Assembly (NCBI RefSeq): GCF_000718165.1
Contig: NZ_JOEY01000044.1
Location: 22,886 to 86,885, forward strand
Direction: 5' to 3'
Source of the DNA: Streptomyces fulvoviolaceus
GTDB taxonomy: Bacteria; Actinomycetota; Actinomycetes; Streptomycetales; Streptomycetaceae
Length of the DNA: 64,000 bases
The notes beneath the pieces were generated by a model. That model was not told where the DNA came from. It was given only the letters and a program-made list of their open reading frames with translations, and did no database searches. Shown one piece after another: positions 58,395 to 64,000 of this stretch (positions are counted from its first letter, which is position 1; each line of letters starts with the position of its first letter). A program made the position numbers and the translations under genes.

Positions 58395-60401
58395 ATGCCG
58401 ACCACCCCCCACGACGTCCCCTTACGCCACGTCAGACGCACACTGCCCGCCGTCCTCACGGCCGTTCTGCTCGCCTGTCTGCTCTCCTGGGCGGGCGGCT
58501 CGCCGGCGCAGGCCGCACCCGCTGACGGCTCGGTGTCCGACCCCAACATCGTCTACGTCGGACGCTGGGACACCACGTCGAGCACCGCGGCCGTGCCCGG
58601 CTGGACCGGCGCGTATCTGCAGACCGCGTTCACCGGCACCACGGTGAAGGTGAAGGCCAGGGACGCGGTCAACTTCTACGTCAGCATCGACGGCGGACCC
58701 GACGTCTTCCACGCGGGCGTGCGCGGCACGGTGAACCTCACTCCGCAGCCGCTCTCCGCCGGTACCCACACCCTGCGGATCTCCTACCGCTCCGGCGACA
58801 CCGTCTTCCAGGGCCTGGTGCTGGACTCCGGGGCGAGCACGGTCAACCCGAACACGCCGTCCGGGCTGGTCGAGTTCGTCGGCGACTCGATCACCGCCGG
58901 GGCTCTGACCGACCGGCTGGCGCTCGACTCGTACGCCTGGAAGACCGGCGAGCAGCTGGGGATGCGCCACACCCAGATCGCCCGCTCCGGCTACTGCCTC
59001 GTCGCCCAGTCCGGATGCACCGGTCTGAGCACCCAGTTCTTCAGGACGGCCAGCACGGGCAGTCAGAGCTGGGACTTCTCCCGCTACCAGGCGAACGCGG
59101 TCGTCATCAACCTCGGCACCAACGACATCGGCCACGGAGTGTCGGGCGCCGCCTTCCAGTCGGCCTACACCTCGTTCCTGAGCGACCTGCGCGCCACGTA
59201 CCCGAACGCGCACCTCTTCGCGGTGCAGACGCTCAAGAAGCGCTACGTCGCCGAGACCAAGGCCGCCGTCGGTACCCGCAACAGTGCCGGTGACGCCAAG
59301 GTGCACTACGTCGACACCACGGGCTGGCTCACCGACGGCACCGACTACGAGGACGGCAACGGGCACCCCAACGAGGCCGGCCACACCAAGTTCGCGAACC
59401 GGCTCGCCCCGGTCATCGGCGCCCAACTCGGCGGCACCGCCCGCAAGTCCGCCGCGGCGGCCGCTCCCGGTCAGCCCGGCGACCCCAACCTCAAATTCGT
59501 CGGCCGCTGGGACACGCAGAGCTCCAGCGCCGCCTACACGCCTTACTGGGCGGGCGCGTACTACCGCATCGGCTTCACCGGCAGGACCGTCAAGCTCAAG
59601 CAGCGGAACACGATCGATCTCTGGGCGCGGATCGACGACGGGCCCGCGACCTTCCACAACGACGTCAAGGGAACGGTGGACCTGACCCCGTCGCCACTGG
59701 CCTCCGGCAACCACACCCTCCAGGTCAACTACCAGGTGGTCGCGGGCTCTTACCACGGTGACGCCGTCTTCCAGGGAGTGACCCTCGACAGCGGGGCGAC
59801 GACGTTCGCACCGACGTCCCCGGGCAAACTCGTCGAGTTCGTCGGCGACTCGATCACCGTGGGGACGACGACCTCGCAGAACGCCCGTACCGCGTACGGC
59901 TGGTTGATCGGCGAGCGGCTGGGCACCGAGCACACCCAGATCGCGCAGGGCGGTGCGTGTCTGGTCGCCACGGCGGACGGATGCGTGGGCCTGGAGCAGC
60001 AGTTCGGCAGGCTCAACCCGAACGCGGCCACGCCCGACTGGAGTTTCTCCCGCTATCAGGCGAACGCGGTCGTCATCAACCTCGGCACCAACGACGTGGG
60101 GCACGGGGTGAGCACGACGCAGTTCCAGTCGGCGTACACGAGTCTTCTGCGCAAGGTTCGTGCCGCCTATCCGCAGGCCTGGATCTTCGCACTGGAGACG
60201 TTCCGGGGGCGGTACGTCCCGCAGACCGAAGCGGCCGTGCAGACGGTCGTCTCCGGCGGTGACTCCCGTGTCTCCTTCGTCGACACCACCGGCTGGCTGG
60301 GCTCCGGCGACCTCACCGACTCGGTGCACCCCAACGACCAGGGCCACCGCGCGATCGCCGACCGTCTCGCACCGGTCATCGCGGCGCGCATCGGGTCCTG
60401 A
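58395..60401 (+). CDS. Secreted tandem double CE2-type SGNH esterase
   Basis: A 668-residue exported protein with two homologous modules. Signal peptide residues 1-40 (ends SPAQA). Module 1 (about 48-345) and module 2 (about 363-665) each hold a jelly-roll N-terminal domain opening with VGRWDT and an SGNH hydrolase domain: GDSIT (Ser165 and Ser485), GTND (241-244 and 564-567) and HPN (His324 and His645). This is the order of carbohydrate esterase family 2, which deacetylates xylan or glucomannan. Two complete catalytic modules in one chain are unusual. Expression is probably controlled by CebR (box at 58358), linking it to plant-wall breakdown. Confidence 0.88.
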   Translation: MPTTPHDVPLRHVRRTLPAVLTAVLLACLLSWAGGSPAQAAPADGSVSDPNIVYVGRWDTTSSTAAVPGWTGAYLQTAFTGTTVKVKARDAVNFYVSIDGGPDVFHAGVRGTVNLTPQPLSAGTHTLRISYRSGDTVFQGLVLDSGASTVNPNTPSGLVEFVGDSITAGALTDRLALDSYAWKTGEQLGMRHTQIARSGYCLVAQSGCTGLSTQFFRTASTGSQSWDFSRYQANAVVINLGTNDIGHGVSGAAFQSAYTSFLSDLRATYPNAHLFAVQTLKKRYVAETKAAVGTRNSAGDAKVHYVDTTGWLTDGTDYEDGNGHPNEAGHTKFANRLAPVIGAQLGGTARKSAAAAAPGQPGDPNLKFVGRWDTQSSSAAYTPYWAGAYYRIGFTGRTVKLKQRNTIDLWARIDDGPATFHNDVKGTVDLTPSPLASGNHTLQVNYQVVAGSYHGDAVFQGVTLDSGATTFAPTSPGKLVEFVGDSITVGTTTSQNARTAYGWLIGERLGTEHTQIAQGGACLVATADGCVGLEQQFGRLNPNAATPDWSFSRYQANAVVINLGTNDVGHGVSTTQFQSAYTSLLRKVRAAYPQAWIFALETFRGRYVPQTEAAVQTVVSGGDSRVSFVDTTGWLGSGDLTDSVHPNDQGHRAIADRLAPVIAARIGS

Positions 60402-60422
60402 CAGGTTCGGGTCCTGACAGGT
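60391..60422. repeat. Perfect 16-bp tandem duplication across the esterase stop
   Basis: TCGGGTCCTGACAGGT is repeated twice with no change (60391-60406 and 60407-60422). The first copy carries the stop codon of the esterase gene, the second copy lies just behind. It is a simple tandem duplication and has not altered the protein. Confidence 0.9.
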
Positions 60423-60460
60423 GAAGTGCGCGACTGCCATGCCGAGTTCGGGAGGTACTC

Positions 60461-60559
60461 ATGCGACGACTCACCAAGCAGTTGAGGGCATGGCTGGTCG
60501 TGCTGGTCCTGCTCACCGGGGGTTTCGCGGCCCTCGCGCCGTACAGCGGAGGCGGGTGA
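60461..60559 (+). CDS. Micro-peptide A (32 residues, one hydrophobic helix)
   Basis: ATG 60461 follows GGGAGG at a 5-bp spacing. The product is MRRLTKQLRAWLVVLVLL followed by TGGFAALAPYSGGG: a basic N-terminus, a hydrophobic core of about 17 residues, and a short polar tail. It closely resembles the next ORF, with the same L-V-L-L-x-G-G-F-A-A-L-A-P core, and the nucleotide sequence GCGGCCCTCGC is conserved too. Conservation of a pair and a strong ribosome site support a real gene. Function unknown: a membrane peptide or a cleaved signal-like peptide. It follows the double esterase by 59 bp. Confidence 0.6.
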   Translation: MRRLTKQLRAWLVVLVLLTGGFAALAPYSGGG

Positions 60560-60563
60560 CGTC

Positions 60564-60680
60564 ATGGGCGAGTTCATGCGGAGGTCCGCGAGGAGGGCGC
60601 GGGTGAGGCTCGTCCTCACCGTGCTCGTCCTGCTCGCGGGAGGGTTCGCGGCCCTCGCACCGGTGAGCAACGGACCGTGA
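60564..60680 (+). CDS. Micro-peptide B (38 residues), paralogue of A
   Basis: ATG 60564 starts 4 bp behind the stop of micro-peptide A. The product begins with a very basic segment MGEFMRRSARRARVRLVL and continues TVLVLLAGGFAALAPVSNGP. An internal ATG (60576) would give a 34-residue form. It shares the core VLVLLxGGFAALAP with A. No known family. A perfect 11-bp hairpin terminator follows at 60685, so A and B are the end of the transcript. Confidence 0.6.
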   Translation: MGEFMRRSARRARVRLVLTVLVLLAGGFAALAPVSNGP

Positions 60681-60684
60681 CGTC

Positions 60685-60711
60685 GTACGGGGCCCACGCG
60701 GGGCCCCGTAC
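60685..60711. terminator. Bidirectional terminator after the micro-peptides
   Basis: A perfect 11-bp stem (GTACGGGGCCC with GGGCCCCGTAC) with loop ACGCG lies between the stop of micro-peptide B and the convergent TPP-enzyme gene. Confidence 0.85.
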
Positions 60712-60719
60712 CCGACCGC

Positions 60720-62360
60720 TCAGTGTCCGCGGAACGCCTCCTCCAGCCACCAGGCCCCTTCGTCCTTGACCACCTTGGCGTCGATGAGCAGCGGCGCGGA
60801 GCGTGGCCCGGCGACCCAGTCCTCGACCGGCTTCAGGTCGGTGCGCGTGCGCACGGTGACCGCCTCGAAGCCGTATCCCCGCGCCACGGCCGCGATGTCC
60901 GTCGGCGGGAACTCGACCGTCGTGAGCGGATGTCCGTCGGGGCCGAAGTGGTGGACCTCCGCTCCGTAGGCGTCGTCGTTGTAGACGACGACCACCATCG
61001 GCAGCCCGAGCCGGCGTACGGTGTCGAGGTCCGCGGCGCCCATCAGTGCGCCGCCGTCCCCGAGGGCGGCCACCGGGAGCCGGTCCGGCTGGGCGAGTGC
61101 CGCGCCGATCGTGGTCGAGAGTCCCAGGCCGATCGACTGGAACGCCTGGGTGAAGCAGAAGCCGTTCTCGTCCGGCACCGACAGGTAGGCGCTCGGGTAG
61201 CCCATGAAGTTGCCGGAGTCCACTCCGATCACCCGCTCCGCGGGGAGGATGTCGTCGAGGGCGATGCTCAGGGTGCGCGGGTCGATCCGCTCGCGGGTGC
61301 TCGTGTCCTCGTACGGGACGTCCCGTAGGTGCACACGGGCGGCGATGGCCTCGGCGATGTCGGGGGTTCGGTAACCCTGGCGTTGCCCGCCGCCCGTCTC
61401 CAGCACGGCTCGCGCCGTGAGTTCGACGTCGCCGGTGACTCCGAGACGCACCTCCCGGTGCGCGCCGAGTGCCGACGCGTCGTCGTCGACCTGTACGACG
61501 GTCGCGTCCGGCCCGATCAGGTTGCCGTGCCGCATGGTCCACATGTTCAGCGCGCAGCCCCAGCCCACGATGAGGTCCGCGCCCTGGATCAGCTCGGTCG
61601 TCAGGGGCGACGCGAAGCCTCCGGACACGTCGAGCGACCACGGACTGCCGTGGAACAGGCCGCGCGCCACGGCCGACGTCGCCAGGAGCGCGCCGTAGCG
61701 CTCGGCGAGGGACGTGAGGGCGTCCCGGGCGCCGGGCGGGCGTGATCCGCGGCCGGCCACGAAGACCGGCCGCCGGGCTTGGCCGAGCGCCCGTGCCAAC
61801 GCCGTCACGTCGGCCGCCGCCGGCGCGACCGCCGGCCGCCGCGGTGGTGGCCCGGCCTCTGTCAGGACGCCGTCGGGCACGTCCAACGCCTGTACTCCCA
61901 AAGGGACGTTGAGAAGTACGGTGCGCCGTTCGTGCACAGCGCGTCGGACCGCGGCGAGGGCCTGGCCCACCGCGTCCTCGGCCGATGCGACCCGTAGCGG
62001 GACCGCGCCCACCGCCTGCGCCAACGCCTCCTGGTCGACGTAGAAGTTGGACCTCGGCTCGGTCACCTCGGCCGCCAGTACGAGCAGCGGCGTACGGCTC
62101 TTGGCGGCCTCGGCGATGCCCGTCAGGGCGTTCGTCAGACCGGGACCCTGATGGACGCTCAGGGCAGGCACCGTGCCGCTCATGCGGGCGTACGCGTCGG
62201 CCATCGTCGCCGCGGCGCCTTCATGGCGTGCGGCGACGTAGCGCGAACCTGCCGCGACCATCGCGTTGGTCAGATGGAAGTTGCCCGATCCGACCACGCC
62301 GAAGACCTGGCCGACGCCGGCCGCGGTCAGGGCCCGTCCGACGGCCTCGGCGACCTTCAT
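60720..62360 (-). CDS. Thiamine pyrophosphate-dependent enzyme (acetolactate synthase-like)
   Basis: A 546-residue enzyme with the three-domain layout of the acetolactate synthase/benzoylformate decarboxylase family. The N-terminal PYR domain has GVGQVFGVVGSGNFHLTNAM and the TPP-activating Glu in HEGAAATMADAYARMSG; the middle domain is a Rossmann type; the C-terminal PP domain holds the diphosphate motif VAALGDGGALMGAADLDTVR ending in YNDDAYGAE. The reaction is a C-C lyase or ligase on a 2-keto acid; the exact substrate is not visible. It overlaps the upstream cyclase-family gene by 4 bp. Not the regular ilvB, which has a regulatory partner. Confidence 0.88.
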   Translation of the reverse strand: MKVAEAVGRALTAAGVGQVFGVVGSGNFHLTNAMVAAGSRYVAARHEGAAATMADAYARMSGTVPALSVHQGPGLTNALTGIAEAAKSRTPLLVLAAEVTEPRSNFYVDQEALAQAVGAVPLRVASAEDAVGQALAAVRRAVHERRTVLLNVPLGVQALDVPDGVLTEAGPPPRRPAVAPAAADVTALARALGQARRPVFVAGRGSRPPGARDALTSLAERYGALLATSAVARGLFHGSPWSLDVSGGFASPLTTELIQGADLIVGWGCALNMWTMRHGNLIGPDATVVQVDDDASALGAHREVRLGVTGDVELTARAVLETGGGQRQGYRTPDIAEAIAARVHLRDVPYEDTSTRERIDPRTLSIALDDILPAERVIGVDSGNFMGYPSAYLSVPDENGFCFTQAFQSIGLGLSTTIGAALAQPDRLPVAALGDGGALMGAADLDTVRRLGLPMVVVVYNDDAYGAEVHHFGPDGHPLTTVEFPPTDIAAVARGYGFEAVTVRTRTDLKPVEDWVAGPRSAPLLIDAKVVKDEGAWWLEEAFRGH

Positions 62361-63145
62361 GAGCGCTCCACCAGCGCGAGCACCCGCGCGGGAGAGCCGG
62401 ACCCCGCGACGATGGGCAGCGGCCCCGCGATGACGACGGAGCCGGTGGCCGGCAGCGCCGCCAGGTTCTGCAGCTGGGTCAGCCCGTATTTGTCGCTGCC
62501 CATGAGGTAGGAGTGGCAGGGGAAGGCCGGGTCGAAGGAGTGGCCGCGTCCGGCGTCGGTGCCCACCGTCTCGACTCCGAGGCCGATCACCGGCGACTCC
62601 TGGGCCACCCAACGCGCGCATTCCGGGGACAGGCCGGGGGTGTGCGGGCCGTTCTCGTCCGCGTTGAGGAACGCCTCCTGCGCATGCGAGCGGGCGTCCC
62701 AGCCGGTGCGCAGCAACAGCCAGCCGCCGTCGGGCAGCGGACCGTGCTTGGCCTCCCAGGCCTGCACGTGCTCCACCTCCACGAGGAAGTCCGGGTCCTT
62801 CTCCGCCTCGGCGGTGAAGTCCAGTACGGCGGCCGGTGCGATCAGCCGATGCGCCGGCACGGACGCCACGTCGGCGAGGTCCTTGCCGGTCACCCAGTGG
62901 TTCGGGGCGTCGAAGTGGGTGCCGGTGTGCTCACCGCTGCGGAAGTTGTTCCAGTACCAGGCCGGGCCCCGGTCGTCGTACCGGCTGATCTCCTCCAGCT
63001 CGAACACCGCGGTCTGGCCGAACTGCGGCGGCAGCTGGATGACCGGTGTCGTCGACGACAACGGCGAGGTGAGGTCGACGACTTCGATCGATCCACCCCG
63101 CAACGCGGACACCAGCGAAGCGAGGACCGACGGCTGCTCGGGCAT
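62357..63145 (-). CDS. Cyclase family protein (kynurenine formamidase-like)
   Basis: A 262-residue metal-dependent hydrolase of the cyclase/KynB fold. The metal motif is GEHTGTHFDAPNHW (H-x-G-T-H-x-D-x-P-x-H), and a later Glu/His pair is supplied by GLGVETVGTDAGRGHSF. Members hydrolyse amides or lactones such as N-formylkynurenine, or cyclise polyketides. Its stop overlaps the TPP-enzyme start by ATGA, so both proteins are made together; a two-step catabolic path, ring or amide opening followed by keto-acid cleavage, is the natural reading. Start ATG 63143-63145 has an AGGAGG site. Confidence 0.9.
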   Translation of the reverse strand: MPEQPSVLASLVSALRGGSIEVVDLTSPLSSTTPVIQLPPQFGQTAVFELEEISRYDDRGPAWYWNNFRSGEHTGTHFDAPNHWVTGKDLADVASVPAHRLIAPAAVLDFTAEAEKDPDFLVEVEHVQAWEAKHGPLPDGGWLLLRTGWDARSHAQEAFLNADENGPHTPGLSPECARWVAQESPVIGLGVETVGTDAGRGHSFDPAFPCHSYLMGSDKYGLTQLQNLAALPATGSVVIAGPLPIVAGSGSPARVLALVERS

Positions 63146-63259
63146 GGGGGCCTCCTGGGACGATACGGAACTCCCAGCATGGCAGGGGTATGTGACGGCT
63201 GCTCAGGTGTATCCATGGACGGTTCCGTCGACAATCCGGATGAGGCAGGTGGGGGCACG

Positions 63260-63802
63260 GTGCTCGACAGGGGTGTGGCCGCGGGGGCGGCGATGGTGTG
63301 CGCGATCGGTGTGCTGGGCGGCTGTACGTTTTCTTCCGGCGGCGGTTCGGTGGAGTCGGCCGATACCGCGGTCAGCACGGTGACCGCTTCCTCCGACTCC
63401 CCGTCGCCTTCGCCCTCCACCGCGGTCTCGGCTTCCAGGAGTCCGTCGCCGGTGCCCGTCACGGGGCCCGATCAGAAGCTGGTCACGATGGCCGTCACCG
63501 GTGGCTACGCCGGCGTCCACCAGGAACTGATCCTCCGGGGTGACGGCACCGTCCACACCAGTGACAAGGGGCAGCCCGTGGTGCGGCGCACCAGCGCGGC
63601 CCAGTTCAAGGAGCTGCGGACGCTGCTCGGGGATCCGGCTCTCGCCGAGGTCCCCTCGTTCACGATGAACATGGGTGCGGCCGACATGTTCCAGTACACG
63701 CTGCACCTCAACGGCCGTACGGTCATCACGGACCGCTCCTCCGACGACCACCCCGCGCTCGACCGCCTCATCCAGGCCCTCAGCGACCTGCTTCCCGAGT
63801 GA
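63260..63802 (+). CDS. Secreted lipoprotein with an emfourin-like domain
   Basis: A 180-residue protein. From GTG 63260 the sequence MLDRGVAAGAAMVCAIGVLG then GC gives a lipoprotein signal with Cys22 (lipobox VLGGC). A Ser/Thr/Pro-rich linker (SSDSPSPSPSTAVSASRSPS) follows, then about 105 residues with a beta-sheet pattern resembling the protealysin inhibitor emfourin: VTMAVTGGYAGVHQELILRG, QFKELRTLLGDPALAEVPSF, DMFQYTLHLNGRTVITDRSS and HPALDRLIQALSDLLPE. Emfourins inhibit M4 proteases, so a surface-tethered protease inhibitor is conceivable; this is a similarity judged by eye. An ATG at 63215 is a less likely start. Confidence 0.65.
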   Translation: MLDRGVAAGAAMVCAIGVLGGCTFSSGGGSVESADTAVSTVTASSDSPSPSPSTAVSASRSPSPVPVTGPDQKLVTMAVTGGYAGVHQELILRGDGTVHTSDKGQPVVRRTSAAQFKELRTLLGDPALAEVPSFTMNMGAADMFQYTLHLNGRTVITDRSSDDHPALDRLIQALSDLLPE

Positions 63803-63820
63803 ACCGGCTCCCGCCGCGAA

Positions 63821-63851
63821 GCCGGCCGCAGGAAGGTGACCCGCGGCCGGC
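63821..63851. terminator. Hairpin between two convergent genes
   Basis: GCCGGCCGC and GCGGCCGGC form a perfect 9-bp stem with a 13-base loop between the lipoprotein stop and the end of the partial gene at 63862. Confidence 0.55.
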
Positions 63852-63861
63852 CGTCGGGCGG

Positions 63862-64000
63862 TCAGGCCGAGTTCACCCCCACCGTCAGCGTCGCCGCGTA
63901 CCCGTCGGAGACGCTGGAGCCCAGCGCGGTCAGGGTCAGCAGGCCGGAGGAGGCGCCACCGTCGTCGTAGATCGAGTCGTCCTCCAGCAGGGTCTCCTGG
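63862..64000 (-). CDS. Partial secreted-type protein (C-terminal end)
   Basis: Only the last 45 or so codons lie in the window, ending at TGA 63862-63864. The visible end reads QETLLEDDSIYDDGGASSGL then LTLTALGSSVSDGYAATLTV and GVNSA. The alternating beta pattern and Ser/Thr/Gly content suggest an exported beta-rich protein, but no family can be named from this fragment. The gene continues beyond the right edge. Confidence 0.5.
   Translation of the reverse strand, partial: QETLLEDDSIYDDGGASSGLLTLTALGSSVSDGYAATLTVGVNSA

Noticed and set aside
1..64000. CRISPR arrays, tRNA or rRNA genes, prophage or plasmid replication genes.
   Set aside because: No spaced repeat series, cloverleaf or phage/replication family was found on reading; short tRNAs could still be missed by eye.

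Overview
The window is GC-rich DNA (roughly 70% G+C by eye) with dense genes, strong third-position GC bias, many GTG starts and many 4-bp stop/start overlaps. Family content (RsbW-like ATPases, GlxA and ROK regulators, class F sortase, bacterial phospholipase A2, CebR-type and CsoR-type operators, a Streptomyces dispersed repeat) points to a Streptomyces chromosome, probably an accessory or arm-proximal part. I recognise no ribosomal, tRNA or core replication genes.

Layout. 1-8.6 kb: a partial gene, an RsbW-like ATPase, a SHOCT/ABC/FtsX transporter operon, and facing it a TetR-led catabolic cassette (TetR, HNL-like cupin, DUF4865, phosphotriesterase-like hydrolase, DUF1272, frameshifted tautomerase), with a SUKH gene after it. 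8.6-16 kb: a class II ketol-acid reductoisomerase divergent from an IlvY-like LysR regulator, an RpiB-like isomerase, a junction of two gene remnants, NUDIX, ROK, AlkB and RlmG. 15.8-20 kb: a DeoR-controlled amino-sugar/tagatose-type module (aldolase plus SIS protein), then PfpI and GlxA genes. 20-25.3 kb: GH15 enzyme and two paralogous secreted carboxylesterases. 25.5-29 kb: siderophore uptake genes behind an excellent iron box, interrupted by an MFS remnant and without an ATPase gene. 29-32.3 kb: copper island (secreted copper-associated protein and CopA) with three CsoR-like operators between them.

32.3-35.3 kb: secreted phospholipase A2, a frameshifted YesL-like membrane gene and a multiply frameshifted TnpB element. 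35.5-38.3 kb: an overlapping three-gene sugar module (cupin, PmoA-like, Gfo/Idh/MocA) with a LacI-type palindrome. 38.5-41.7 kb: a tiny ORF, a PEP-synthase-like protein without a PEP-binding barrel, and a membrane protein, preceded by 20-bp direct repeats. 41.9-44.5 kb: a two-component system and a membrane protein. 44.8-54.8 kb: secreted GDPD, then an apparent cell-surface polysaccharide locus: LCP ligase, a fused polysaccharide deacetylase-like/GT2 synthase whose deacetylase motifs are degraded, methyltransferase, a second two-component system, a BioF2-type acyltransferase and a DegT aminotransferase. 54.9-64 kb: Gap2-type GAPDH, lipoprotein, class F sortase and an LAxTG surface protein, a tandem double CE2-type esterase behind a perfect CebR box, two paralogous micro-peptides, a TPP enzyme/cyclase pair, a lipoprotein and a partial gene.

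The observations I would follow first are the pseudo-deacetylase/glycosyltransferase fusion in its divergent surface-polysaccharide locus, the CebR-box-controlled double esterase followed by paired micro-peptides, the conserved ilvC-ilvY arrangement, and the HNL-cupin/phosphotriesterase cassette. Decay is concentrated in five places: tautomerase (7.8 kb), LuxR/unknown remnants (11.5-11.9 kb), MFS remnant (26.7 kb), YesL-like gene (33.4 kb) and TnpB (33.5-35.2 kb).
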